Shown: piece after piece, positions 16,525-25,653 of the stretch
Position numbering within the stretch: the first letter of the stretch is position 1
Layout of the letters: the number at the start of each line of letters is the position of its first letter
DNA from: Lachnospiraceae bacterium
GTDB taxonomy: Bacteria; Bacillota; Clostridia; Lachnospirales; Lachnospiraceae
Direction: 5' to 3'
DNA: 64,000 bases
NCBI GenBank assembly: GCA_014239155.1
Contig: JAAZZQ010000087.1
Location: forward strand, 1-64,000
Made by a program: the position numbers and the translations under genes
The notes under the pieces: model-generated
The model's database searches: none
The model's input: the letters and a program-made list of their open reading frames with translations, nothing else
What the model was told of the DNA's origin: nothing

Positions 16525-18525
16525 CTACTGTACAGAATACAGACACCCATAAGAAGTCTCACTACAATTGTCATCCACTACTTTATTCCAATCCTTTGTG
16601 ACACCAACCACAATGATTGCATCAGGATCTTCCTGTAAACTTGCAACAGAAACACCAATTCCAAGTGCAGCAATAAAATCTGCATCTTTTTGTTCTTTAC
16701 CGCGGTAAATCTCATTCATATAGCCATGCAAGTAATCTTCTACCACATCATCATAGTTCTTTGAAGAAAGGTACACCACCTTGCTTAGATCACATGTCTC
16801 CCCCGCAGGAAGATTCTGATAGATAAACAGACTGTCATACGCAATCACAGCAAAATATTCAAAATCCCACTCTGTCTCATTTGTAACTGTGCCATTCAAT
16901 CCTGAAGCAATCAAACCAGTCTCATTTACAAGGGTACTACTAATCCCCCATCCATTCACTGACTGTATATCAAGCGAAATTTTTCCTGTCACTTTGTTTG
17001 CAGCAGCTTCTGCCTTAAAATACGCATCTTCAAAACCAACACTTGGATTCAAACCAAAAGAAATACGCTCGCCCTCTTTTACAATACGACTGCGATACTT
17101 TTCATTGTCTTGAATATTATAATAGTCAGACCAAATTGGACCACAAGAATCATATCCTTCTGTCAACCGCAGCATCCATTCCTTATGACCAGCGTCATAA
17201 CAGTGCATATAGGTCTTCGCCTCTTGATTAGGAGCCCCTAATTCCTCAACGGTCACAGAGTAGACTCTTGTGTCTACCACCTCAAAGCCTCTTCCCGCAA
17301 TATAAATGAAAAAGATTCCGACAAGTGTTGTAATTGGAACTGCAATCCAATACCAATCCCGTTTTTTTATAAAACGCAAAATGAGATAAAGCACAGGTCC
17401 TACAAAAATTACATACAAAATAACAATCCATTTTAGCATGTCAAAATTCAAGCGATTGCCACCATTTCCAAAAGTTCTAAAAATTCTGCGAATTTCATAT
17501 TCATTTTTATTATACTTACTCTTGGGATTATATGGAATCTGTGTGTAGGAATTAATCTGAATCAAAAGCTCATATACATAGGACTCCACATCTTGTGGCA
17601 CAAGTTTCGACAGAGAATATGGCACAACTTCCACTGCGCCATCTCCCCGCGAAGTAATGAGACTAAGAATATCCATATTTGTATCATACTGGTCATTCAC
17701 GTCATTTAGTTCTGCCATGTACAGTTTTACTAAATCCTTATCATAATGGTCCTGATAAGGATGCTCATTCGGTGCATTTACTTTAGAACATTCTATCCCC
17801 AAAAAATCGAATCTGCTCAGCACATCTTCTGCACGCTCTCCTGTGCCGACAATCAGCATTCCGCCTTCCTCTACCCAACGCTGAATACACTCCAATTCTA
17901 CCTCTGTCAAAATACCAGTATTATAGTCATCAATCACCAGAAAGTTCATATCACTTTTCAATGAATGAAGCAGATCATCTTGACTGAAATGATACAGTTT
18001 CACAGGAAGTTCTACACCACCATAGTATAAGTTATTTCCTTCCATATCCAAATAAGTCAAAGACGCATAGGAATCGCTTAATATTCCCATAGAAAGCAAA
18101 TCTGTCCCATTTAAAAATAGATTGGTAAAAACTTTCGACGCCGCTAGTTGATTCTCTCTATCTAACAAGGAAACGGACACGGAAGCACCAATGTCTTCTA
18201 TACTTTCTCTTGGTATTTTGACCAGAAACTGTTTGGTGCTGCCTTGCGGCAGGGAAAGGATCGTATCGTAAACGCAGCTTAGCGAATAATATGTATTTTC
18301 TAAGCGAATCCGCGCTATCCCTTCCCAGTTCTCTCCCCAATTGGAGACAACCACTTGAATATCATATGTGGAAAAATTCTGCGAATGTAGCTGTGCATCA
18401 ATAGAAAACAATTCTTCTTGCGCATGAGCTGTCGCAGCCTTCTTTCCTACCAATGCGCCGCAAATTAAAAATCCCAAAACAAGAACTGCCAAAAGCCTTT
18501 TATTGGACTTTACTTTGTCTTTCAT
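16525..18525 (-). CDS. Exported and membrane-anchored protein of a transporter/MoxR locus, 666 aa
   Basis: An N-terminal signal or anchor (RLLAVLVLGFLICGALVG, AHAQ) leads to a large outside domain, then two close membrane helices (about 365-415), then a second domain. Within the first part, NFLVIDDYNTGILTEVELE followed by VEEGGMLIVGTG resembles the GATase1/DUF4350-like fold seen in GldG and Bat-associated proteins. Thirteen bases separate it from the ABC ATPase gene. The function is not known; it probably is the accessory extracytoplasmic subunit of the transporter. Confidence 0.8.
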   Translation of the reverse strand: MKDKVKSNKRLLAVLVLGFLICGALVGKKAATAHAQEELFSIDAQLHSQNFSTYDIQVVVSNWGENWEGIARIRLENTYYSLSCVYDTILSLPQGSTKQFLVKIPRESIEDIGASVSVSLLDRENQLAASKVFTNLFLNGTDLLSMGILSDSYASLTYLDMEGNNLYYGGVELPVKLYHFSQDDLLHSLKSDMNFLVIDDYNTGILTEVELECIQRWVEEGGMLIVGTGERAEDVLSRFDFLGIECSKVNAPNEHPYQDHYDKDLVKLYMAELNDVNDQYDTNMDILSLITSRGDGAVEVVPYSLSKLVPQDVESYVYELLIQINSYTQIPYNPKSKYNKNEYEIRRIFRTFGNGGNRLNFDMLKWIVILYVIFVGPVLYLILRFIKKRDWYWIAVPITTLVGIFFIYIAGRGFEVVDTRVYSVTVEELGAPNQEAKTYMHCYDAGHKEWMLRLTEGYDSCGPIWSDYYNIQDNEKYRSRIVKEGERISFGLNPSVGFEDAYFKAEAAANKVTGKISLDIQSVNGWGISSTLVNETGLIASGLNGTVTNETEWDFEYFAVIAYDSLFIYQNLPAGETCDLSKVVYLSSKNYDDVVEDYLHGYMNEIYRGKEQKDADFIAALGIGVSVASLQEDPDAIIVVGVTKDWNKVVDDNCSETSYGCLYSVQ

Positions 18526-18552
18526 GTCTGTTTCCTTTCTCCCTACAGCGCT

Positions 18553-19785
18553 TTAGATTCTGATGGCTCCAACCGCTCGAATATTCATTGGATAAACATT
18601 GCTCTCTCCCACATACGTTGCAATGTATTTCACATAATTCTCCGCCTCTGCAAGCGGCACGAGACACATAATCACCCCTGCAAATCCACCGCCATGCACA
18701 CGGCACACACCATCTCCAATTCCCTGTAAAAATAACTCTGTAAGTGCAAGGGTACGCGTAATCTTTTGCTCTTTGCAATTTTGAAGGGAATAACAGTTCT
18801 GTAAGAGTTCCCAAGACGAAGTACCTGATTCCTTAACAAGCCTTAACACATTTTCAATATCTTCTTTCTCGATTGCCTCTGCCATCGCATCTACTCTGCG
18901 ATTTTCCTCAAAGAAATGGACTGCACGCAGCAGTGCCCTATCATTTTCTATCTCATTTGCATGTGCAAGCAACGCATCAAGGTTTGTCTCACACAAAAGC
19001 TCCACGCCAAGAACCTTTGCCGCCTCTTTCATTTCATTTGGAATACCTGAATATTCCTCACTTAAATCCGCATGTCCTTTTCCTGTGTTTACAATGACAA
19101 GACGATACCCTTTTTTCTCAAAAGAAAAGGTTAATGGTTTGTACTCTGGCTGACTGCCGTTTGCAAAATCAAACAGAACAGGACCTCCCACTGCACATGC
19201 CATCTGATCCATCATTCCAGATGCTTTATTCCAATATACATTCTCAGAGTATTTACCAATCTTCGCATAATCCGCACAGCTCATTGCGCCGTCATTAAAG
19301 AAATAGTTAACAATTGTACACACAAGCATCTCAAAAGAAGCAGACGAACTAACCCCTGCTGCCGCAATTACATTTGTGGAGACATAGGCATCAAATCCGC
19401 CGACTTGAAAACCAAACTTTTGTGCGCCTTCTATCATACCTGCAAGCAACGCAACCGTTCCACCGCCCTTAACAACACTGTCCAATTTCGCAATATCCAC
19501 CACAATTTCCTTGTCATAGCCTTCGCTTGTAATATGAATCACACTACTGTTATTGGGATAAGCAGCACCAATTGTATCTAAATCAATGCTTCCCGCAATC
19601 ACTTTTCCTCCGTTGTGGTCTGTATGGTTGCCAATAATCTCTGTCCTGCCAGGTGCAGAGAAAAACTCCGCCTTGTCATGCGCATACTTTTTTTGGAAGT
19701 TCTCTGCCAGAGCACTTAAACGTTTAGCACTTTTTACGCTCTCTCCATAAACTTTTTCTAGTCTCTCAATGCTTGGAATATTCAT
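18553..19785 (-). CDS. galK: Galactokinase
   Basis: A 410-residue GHMP kinase. It has the galactokinase motif GRTEIIGNHTDHNGG near residue 46, where the family usually reads GRVNLIGEHTDYN. The ATP-binding loop AAAGVSSSASFE and a C-terminal GGGFAG loop follow. It phosphorylates galactose at O1, the first step of the Leloir pathway. AAGGAGG precedes the ATG. No galT or galE is in the window. It lies 27 bases upstream of the exported-protein gene and may be cotranscribed with that operon by read-through. Confidence 0.92.
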   Translation of the reverse strand: MNIPSIERLEKVYGESVKSAKRLSALAENFQKKYAHDKAEFFSAPGRTEIIGNHTDHNGGKVIAGSIDLDTIGAAYPNNSSVIHITSEGYDKEIVVDIAKLDSVVKGGGTVALLAGMIEGAQKFGFQVGGFDAYVSTNVIAAAGVSSSASFEMLVCTIVNYFFNDGAMSCADYAKIGKYSENVYWNKASGMMDQMACAVGGPVLFDFANGSQPEYKPLTFSFEKKGYRLVIVNTGKGHADLSEEYSGIPNEMKEAAKVLGVELLCETNLDALLAHANEIENDRALLRAVHFFEENRRVDAMAEAIEKEDIENVLRLVKESGTSSWELLQNCYSLQNCKEQKITRTLALTELFLQGIGDGVCRVHGGGFAGVIMCLVPLAEAENYVKYIATYVGESNVYPMNIRAVGAIRI

Positions 19786-19826
19786 TTTTTAGTTCCTCCT
19801 TTTAATTCGATATTTTTTCTATTTCA

Positions 19827-20561
19827 TTATACACCAATGTGTTTTAAAATCCAATCAATTCCTTTTGCAATCCTTATATCTGGCTCTGAAAAATGTCCGC
19901 CTGCATTCCACGCAAGGATTCCTTTTATCTTTTCTTGATGTTCACAGAGCAACCCATATATTTTTCTTGTGTTATCCCCCACCACTGCCATTCGTTTATT
20001 TTTGGTTCGCTCCTCTTTGTCCCCAAGACTTAGATAGACATATTTTGTATCACAATTCTGTGTTATTGCTATCTTTTGTTGAATATATTCCAATATACCC
20101 TCATACCAAAAAGAACCAGAACAGCTAATCATACCCGAAAAAATATCTTCCCTACAATAAATCCACAAACTAAAAAGACCTGCAAGCGAATACCCTACTG
20201 GAAAACGCATTATTTCTGTCTCGCCCTCATCTGTCTCAATATATGGAATCAAATGCTCCACAAGCCACTTTTGTGTATTCTCTGCTTTTCCTCCAAACCC
20301 TTCATTCCCAAAAACTGGCTTTGCTGCCCAAGGTGAAAAATCATCATTCCAATTTTGACACGCATACGCTGCCAAAATAAAATTCGCTTCTGGTAACTGT
20401 TCTCTCAAATAGGACACAACTGTCATAACAGATTCTTTGCTTTCCTCGCCAACACCCCAGTAAAATATAGGCAATTTTTTCTTTTGTTTCTCCACAGTTT
20501 TATTTTTGTAAATATAGCACTTTCTACCATAAATAGTCATTGTTATCAAATCATTTCTCAT
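19827..20561 (-). CDS. Putative esterase, alpha/beta-hydrolase, 244 aa
   Basis: A cytoplasmic hydrolase of the esterase-D-like type. The nucleophile elbow is GYSLAG, followed by GMISCSGSFWYEGIL, typical of enterochelin-esterase/feruloyl-esterase-like folds. A late Asp in LSLGDKEE and a His in GGHFSEPD complete a probable triad. No signal peptide is seen. The start lies one base past the CoA-transferase stop, with AGGTG upstream, so the genes are likely coupled. The substrate is unknown. Confidence 0.8.
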   Translation of the reverse strand: MRNDLITMTIYGRKCYIYKNKTVEKQKKKLPIFYWGVGEESKESVMTVVSYLREQLPEANFILAAYACQNWNDDFSPWAAKPVFGNEGFGGKAENTQKWLVEHLIPYIETDEGETEIMRFPVGYSLAGLFSLWIYCREDIFSGMISCSGSFWYEGILEYIQQKIAITQNCDTKYVYLSLGDKEERTKNKRMAVVGDNTRKIYGLLCEHQEKIKGILAWNAGGHFSEPDIRIAKGIDWILKHIGV

Positions 20562-20562
20562 A

Positions 20563-21903
20563 TTAACACCTATTTGACCGCCGCCAAATCTTTCGCTTCT
20601 CTGCCTCTCGAATCAATTCTTCTCGAAAGTCTGGGTGCGCAATAGAAATTAGCCCCTCTGCTCGCTCCCATGTAGAACGACCTTCCAAGTTAATTACGCC
20701 ATATTCTGTCGCCAGAAAATAAACCTGACTTCTTGGCGAAGTAATAATATCCCCGTCAAACTGTGGGCGAACACGAGAATGATACACACCATTTTTATCT
20801 TTATAGACAGAACTCATACAAATAAATGCTTTCCCACCGTGCGAGGCAGAAGCGCCTATCAGAAAATCAAGTTGTCCACCTGTACCACTAATCTGCCTAG
20901 AACCAGAACTTTCTGCTGCCACTTGTCCATATAAATCAACAGATACACAACTGTTAATAGAAACCATATTGTCAATCTGTGCAATAATCCCCGGTCTGTT
21001 GACATACTCTAGCGGATATGCTGCAATACCATGATTGTCGTCTACCCACTCATAAAGTTCTGGCGAACCAACCGCACAGCCAAACACCCCTTTTCCTCTG
21101 TCTATCTTTTTCCGGCGATTGGTAAGTTTCCCCGCCTTGTACATACTTAAATAGGCATCAGAGCAAAGCTCTGTATGCATTCCCAAGTCTTTAATATCGG
21201 ATTCTGCAATCAATTCCCCCAGCGCATTTGGCATACTGCCAATCCCAAGCTGAAGTGTTGCACCATCTACAATATAAGGCAAAATCTTCTCTGCAATTTT
21301 TCTATCTGTATCTGTAGGCAAAATTGCCTTACTGCCCACAAATGGCTCATGTTCTCCCTCCACAATATAATCTACATCAGAGATATGAATGCACTCGTCA
21401 TAACCGCCGTGCACTTTTGGCAAATGCTCATTTACCTCAACAATCACAATGTCCGCCACACGCGTTATCGGTGCCGCCACTCCCGTATTGACAGAAAAGT
21501 TAAAATATCCATGTTTATCCATAGGCGATACGCTCACCATCACTACATTAACTTTTAGAAAGAACTCGTAATATGCCGCATTGTTGTGAAATACCATAGG
21601 AATATAATAGCAAAGGCCTCTGTCACACAATTTCCGCTCATAGGAAGAACAGTGCCAACTATGGTATGTAAAATGCTCCTGCTGTTCATCGCACTCCGCC
21701 ACCGCTATTGGTCCTGCAATTAAATTGCCGCGTATCTTTACATCATAGAGCTCCTCTCTGCGCTTTGCCAATGCTCTGTCCAACAAGACAGGCTTGCCAA
21801 GACAGCTTGTGTAGTCTATCCAATCACCACTTTTTACTACTTCCACTGCCTTTTTTGGTGTTGTGAGTTTCTCCTTGTACTCCGTATAAAAATCGTGCAG
21901 CAT
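20563..21903 (-). CDS. Acyl-CoA:acetate CoA-transferase (butyryl-CoA type)
   Basis: A 446-residue two-domain CoA-transferase of the acetyl-CoA hydrolase/transferase family. GIGSMPNALGE (about 220-230) is the CoA-binding loop, and E245 in MHTELCSDA is the expected catalytic glutamate. Length and the GTGGQLDFLIGASASHGGKA segment match butyryl-CoA:acetate and 4-hydroxybutyrate CoA-transferases. In gut Lachnospiraceae this enzyme makes butyrate from butyryl-CoA and acetate. The acyl specificity cannot be settled by eye. A promoter with a TATAAT -10 lies upstream. Confidence 0.88.
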   Translation of the reverse strand: MLHDFYTEYKEKLTTPKKAVEVVKSGDWIDYTSCLGKPVLLDRALAKRREELYDVKIRGNLIAGPIAVAECDEQQEHFTYHSWHCSSYERKLCDRGLCYYIPMVFHNNAAYYEFFLKVNVVMVSVSPMDKHGYFNFSVNTGVAAPITRVADIVIVEVNEHLPKVHGGYDECIHISDVDYIVEGEHEPFVGSKAILPTDTDRKIAEKILPYIVDGATLQLGIGSMPNALGELIAESDIKDLGMHTELCSDAYLSMYKAGKLTNRRKKIDRGKGVFGCAVGSPELYEWVDDNHGIAAYPLEYVNRPGIIAQIDNMVSINSCVSVDLYGQVAAESSGSRQISGTGGQLDFLIGASASHGGKAFICMSSVYKDKNGVYHSRVRPQFDGDIITSPRSQVYFLATEYGVINLEGRSTWERAEGLISIAHPDFREELIREAEKRKIWRRSNRC

Positions 21904-21963
21904 AATATCACCTCATTTCTATATAGAACAGCCTCTCAATTTAGAATAACCTTTCCTGTCTCT

Positions 21964-21992
21964 ATTATATTCTTATAAGGAGGACAACGCAA
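21964..21992 (-). promoter_or_regulatory. Promoter of the CoA-transferase gene
   Basis: On the minus strand TTGCGT (21987-21992), a 17-base spacer and TATAAT (21964-21969) lie 61 bases before the start codon. A GAGGTGAT ribosome binding site follows. Confidence 0.6.
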
Positions 21993-22034
21993 TTTTAATT
22001 TTATATAGGAATATTTTTTATACTAAATATACAA

Positions 22035-22070
22035 AAACGAGCAGGAAAAATTTATCTTCACTGCTCGTTT
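22035..22070 (-). terminator. Terminator after the 444-aa gene
   Basis: The 10-bp arms AAACGAGCAG (22035-22044) and its complement (22061-22070) enclose a 16-base loop. On the minus strand the stem runs into T5. It separates the 444-residue gene from the CoA-transferase promoter. Confidence 0.65.
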
Positions 22071-22140
22071 GGAATATAATGTTTTTTATTTCTTTTGGAA
22101 TCAAACATTTATACAATATAATTATTGTCCCACATATCAT

Positions 22141-23475
22141 TCAAAGATTTACAGATTCATTGTTATACTTCTCCTTAAATTCGTAAAATGCCGCCCCCAT
22201 TTTAGCATAAATGTCCGCCTGTTCATGTATTTCAAAATAACGTTTGACCCTCTCCTGCATCATAGAATCCTCAAACACTTCAAGAAATCGATCAAAATCT
22301 ACAAATTCATCCCTCCTATAAGGAATGCCAAAGACATCTTGTGAAAAATCCTCTCTGGAATAAGTAGCAGCAGCTTCAAGGAAATTAATAACTACCTGTC
22401 CAAAAAAGCCAGCCATCACCGATTCATTACGAACATTCCCTTTCAGCATTTCATGTGCCTTATCAGCATAGCTTGCAATAGCATTCAATATCTGTTTTTC
22501 TGTACCAGCCAATATATGCATTTCCTGACACAGATACTGCATTGTTAACTTTGCCTTTGTATCATCATCCATAGTCCACTTTGCATCTTCCGCTTGACTC
22601 GTTCCCCCCAGATGATATACCCGGTTACTGTTATCTGAATTTGTCTCTATACGCAGAATAACCTTCCCTTTATACAATATATCATTTTGTTGTGGAGGCA
22701 CTTTTCCTAAATCAAATTGCCAAAAATAATAAGATTTCGTTGTCGTATATTCGTCTGTAGTACTATTCTCTATCGTTTCATATTCGTTTTTCATAAAGCT
22801 ATCTCGCTGAAATTCGCACAATACTGTATTAATAGATGTATCTGTTCTACCTCTGGAAATTTTAAGTGCCTCTTCATAATTTGAGGCAAAATGATGCTTC
22901 TTAAAATTCTCTGCAAAATACTTTTCCGTAAGATTGTCAAATCCCACATGATATATCTCGTGTAAAGTAGTTTGAAAATTTTGAAAATTCGCAAGAGTTA
23001 ACTCAAGGCCTTCCAATTGATTTTCCGATAAACTTGTAAGAACCTCCCAAGGGTTTGTCTCTTCATTATTAACAAGTGATCTCAAAATTTGAATTATTTC
23101 TTGATTCTCACTATTTTGATTTTGCTTGCTGTTTCGTTTTGCACCTTTTTCCTTTTTTATCTGTAATGCATTTCCACCTGAAGTTAATGTCCGCAACAAG
23201 CTAATTAACACGTCTTTCAGAACAATATCACCGCTGCCCTGCGAATTCTTCTTATTAAGAAGTTTTTCAATTCTAATAATGGAATCGTCTTTTGTAAACT
23301 GAATCGGATATCTCTGTACTGGTTTATCACAGCTCCTCAACTGCTGTATATACGCAAGTGCTCCGAATGGTTTCTGTTCCGGAAAATAGTAACGAGCTCC
23401 AATGACATTATCATTTTGTGAGGTCTTTTTCCTTTTTATATCCTCTCGTTTATGCCTTTGCATAACTTTGTACAT
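22141..23475 (-). CDS. Unknown 444-aa protein with HEIYH motif and PVQR segment
   Basis: I do not recognise a named family. The start has GGAGGA seven bases upstream. The first 130 residues are basic and flexible and include KPVQRYPIQF (51-60), a motif style common in DUF4157/eCIS-associated proteins and toxins. HEIYH at 172-176 has the HExxH form of a zinc metalloprotease, but no clear third ligand is evident. The rest is mostly helical and soluble, without signal peptide or membrane helix. It stands alone between terminators, and no eCIS structural genes are visible here. Confidence 0.65.
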   Translation of the reverse strand: MYKVMQRHKREDIKRKKTSQNDNVIGARYYFPEQKPFGALAYIQQLRSCDKPVQRYPIQFTKDDSIIRIEKLLNKKNSQGSGDIVLKDVLISLLRTLTSGGNALQIKKEKGAKRNSKQNQNSENQEIIQILRSLVNNEETNPWEVLTSLSENQLEGLELTLANFQNFQTTLHEIYHVGFDNLTEKYFAENFKKHHFASNYEEALKISRGRTDTSINTVLCEFQRDSFMKNEYETIENSTTDEYTTTKSYYFWQFDLGKVPPQQNDILYKGKVILRIETNSDNSNRVYHLGGTSQAEDAKWTMDDDTKAKLTMQYLCQEMHILAGTEKQILNAIASYADKAHEMLKGNVRNESVMAGFFGQVVINFLEAAATYSREDFSQDVFGIPYRRDEFVDFDRFLEVFEDSMMQERVKRYFEIHEQADIYAKMGAAFYEFKEKYNNESVNL

Positions 23476-23535
23476 ATTTCATCCTCCGTTACAATATTTA
23501 TATTCAAATATTTGATTCTGTGGCATTTTTATCGC

Positions 23536-23958
23536 TTACAAATACTTTTTTAACTCTGCAATAATACCCTCATACTCCGCGTCAGACAACGTTTTCCGCT
23601 TTGGGTCCATAGCAAATGTACTGCCCCATTCAAACTCATCTTCCCGATACTTTGGAACTAGATGAAAATGAAGATGATGTCCAGTGTCTCCATATGCGCC
23701 ATAATTTACTTTGTCTGGCGCAAATGCCTTGTGAATCGCCTCTGCAACATGGTTCACATCATGAAAAAATGCATTTCTGTCCGCCTCGGAAAGCTCTGTC
23801 ATCTCACTTACATGATGTTTGCTTGCTACAATCACTCTTCCCTTATGGCTCTGCTCCTTAAATAAGTAAACTTTTGATGCCTCCAACTCACATATTTTAA
23901 TGCCAAACTTCTCAACCAGCGCACCTTCCACACAATATGCACAATTATTATCAACCAT
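23536..23958 (-). CDS. HIT-family nucleotide hydrolase, 140 aa
   Basis: It carries the histidine triad HHLHFH near the C-terminus and a zinc-binding-style Cys pair (NNCAYC) at the N-terminus, as in HinT/Hit-type proteins. These act on nucleotide phosphoramidates or related adenylated compounds. The start is ATG 23958 (MVDNNC), with AAGGAG eight bases upstream; the longer GTG frame is less likely. It is followed after 60 bases by the 444-residue gene. Confidence 0.92.
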   Translation of the reverse strand: MVDNNCAYCVEGALVEKFGIKICELEASKVYLFKEQSHKGRVIVASKHHVSEMTELSEADRNAFFHDVNHVAEAIHKAFAPDKVNYGAYGDTGHHLHFHLVPKYREDEFEWGSTFAMDPKRKTLSDAEYEGIIAELKKYL

Positions 23959-24023
23959 ATACAACACTCCTTTTCTTTTTACAAAAATCTCTCTGCTTGC
24001 GCTTTGATTTTATCTGTAATAAT

Positions 24024-24329
24024 TTATTTCTGTTCCTTTGTTGCCAGTTTTTCAAAATGCCGTTCCAAAAGCGCCACAACTGCGTCCTTGTCCTCCATTT
24101 TATCCAGTATAACACATGTGCCGAATACATCGTCATACTGATAAATTAATTTATACGGATCGCCTTGAATCATAAACTGCGCATCTCCTTCATAGGGTTG
24201 AAACACTTCTTTCCCCATCTCTTCAGCAACGCTCTGCACAAGCATACGAACTGGTTCAGATGCCCACCCATTTGTATCAATCACAATCCAGCCATCTTCT
24301 TCTGTAATCATATTTATCTTATAAAGCAT
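24024..24329 (-). CDS. Conserved-looking small hypothetical protein, 101 aa
   Basis: A soluble, acidic mixed alpha/beta protein with a good start (GGAAGG before ATG). It shows no catalytic motif, membrane helix or Cys cluster. The pattern of strands and a C-terminal helix (KDAVVALLERHFEKL) suggests a small single-domain fold. It lies 65 bases upstream of the HIT gene on the same strand and may be cotranscribed. I do not recognise the family. Confidence 0.7.
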   Translation of the reverse strand: MLYKINMITEEDGWIVIDTNGWASEPVRMLVQSVAEEMGKEVFQPYEGDAQFMIQGDPYKLIYQYDDVFGTCVILDKMEDKDAVVALLERHFEKLATKEQK

Positions 24330-24432
24330 AATTTATATCCTTCCTGTAGAATGACACTCACAGCGACTATCGCCGCATCTTATATGGCTGTATGTATCAC
24401 TGTGACTGTTATTCTCTTTTTGGCGTGCACAA

Positions 24433-24465
24433 AGAGGCATCACATATTATTTATGTGATACCTCT
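24433..24465 (-). terminator. Hairpin after the hexuronate operon
   Basis: The 14-bp arms AGAGGCATCACATA (24433-24446) and 24452-24465 pair with one mismatch. It lies 21 bases past the kdgA stop. The minus-strand T run is weak (CTCTTTG); the plus strand has T5. Confidence 0.55.
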
Positions 24466-24486
24466 ATTTTTCGTTCTACATTCTGC

Positions 24487-25449
24487 CTATTTCTGTACAA
24501 GATGAACTGCAAAGCCGCCAATCTCTTCTTCCATATAGATTGCTGTAAGTTTTCCGTTCTTTACCACAGCAGAGTCCTCTATAAATTTCACATTCTTTAC
24601 GGATTCCAGATAGTTCTTTGCACGCGCTACACTGTTTGTGCCAATCGCAATGTGTCCGTTGGCGCCACGGCCTATCTTCTTCATTGCCTCAACCTCAATG
24701 CCAGCAAAAATAGAGCTGTTTCCTGTCTTCTTGGTAAATCCAAACAATTCATCATATCTGGAAGCCACTGCGTCTGCTGTTGCCTCATCTTCACAATTCA
24801 CGCCAATATGTCTAAGCTCAAAGCCAAGCATTGTCCGAACTGCTTCCTCTGTAAGCGTCTGAATCTCATCATATTTTCCAGCAGCCACAAGGTCTTTCTT
24901 AACCATCCACGAACCGCCACATGCAATAATCTTGTCAAATGCGAGATATTCACAGATATTCTTTGCAGAAATGCCGCCTGTTGGCATAAACTTCATCTGT
25001 GTATAAGGCGCTGCCATAGACTTAATCATATTCAAACCACCTGCTGCTTCTGCTGGGAAAAACTTAACAACCTCAAGACCAAGCTCAATTGCCTGCTCCA
25101 CATCAGAAGGATTTGATGTACCTGGTGTAACAGGAACACCCTTGTCAATACAATATTGAACCACCTTTGGATTTAATCCAGGGCTGACAATAAATTTCGC
25201 GCCTGCATTTACTGCGCGGTCAACCTGTTCTGTTGTAAGCACAGTGCCTGCGCCAACCAACATCTCAGGAAATGCACTTGCCATAATGCGAATGGATTCC
25301 TCTGCTGCCGCTGTTCGGAACGTCACTTCCGCACAGGGAAGTCCACCCTTAATTAACGCCTCTGCCAATGGTTTTGCGTCTTTTGCATCATCCAGAACTA
25401 CAACGGGTACAATGCCGATTTTACTAATTTTTTCCAATACTTCGTTCAT
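24487..25449 (-). CDS. kdgA: KDPG/KHG aldolase with C-terminal VOC domain
   Basis: Residues 1 to about 208 are a class I KDPG aldolase: CAEVTFRTAAAEE with the catalytic Glu region, VGAGTVLT, KFIVSPGLNPKV with the Schiff-base Lys, and KFFPAE. Residues about 210-320 are a glyoxalase/VOC-like domain (FELRHIGVNCEDEATAD, then NGHIAIGTNSVARAKNYL). The aldolase cleaves 2-keto-3-deoxy-6-phosphogluconate to pyruvate and glyceraldehyde 3-phosphate, the last step of this operon. The role of the VOC domain is unknown. The start is set at MNEVLEK; an upstream TTG frame adds four residues. Confidence 0.92.
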   Translation of the reverse strand: MNEVLEKISKIGIVPVVVLDDAKDAKPLAEALIKGGLPCAEVTFRTAAAEESIRIMASAFPEMLVGAGTVLTTEQVDRAVNAGAKFIVSPGLNPKVVQYCIDKGVPVTPGTSNPSDVEQAIELGLEVVKFFPAEAAGGLNMIKSMAAPYTQMKFMPTGGISAKNICEYLAFDKIIACGGSWMVKKDLVAAGKYDEIQTLTEEAVRTMLGFELRHIGVNCEDEATADAVASRYDELFGFTKKTGNSSIFAGIEVEAMKKIGRGANGHIAIGTNSVARAKNYLESVKNVKFIEDSAVVKNGKLTAIYMEEEIGGFAVHLVQK

Positions 25450-25653
25450 ATTTTGCACCAAGCCTCAAGCGAAAATGCTTACATTTTCATTAGAGGCGCA
25501 AACACAAAGGGTGAAAGATATGTGTTTGCATTTTATCCCTTTCTCTTTTTTTCTTTCACCCGTTCCCTCATTTCCATGTATGACTGCCTAAATATTTCTT
25601 TTTGTTTTCGGAACAATTGATAAAATTATTTGTGCATAATTTATCAATCGTTT

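Noticed and set aside
22141-23475. Calling the 444-aa protein a zinc protease
   Set aside because: HEIYH alone is weak evidence; no conserved third ligand or export signal is visible, so it is listed as unknown.
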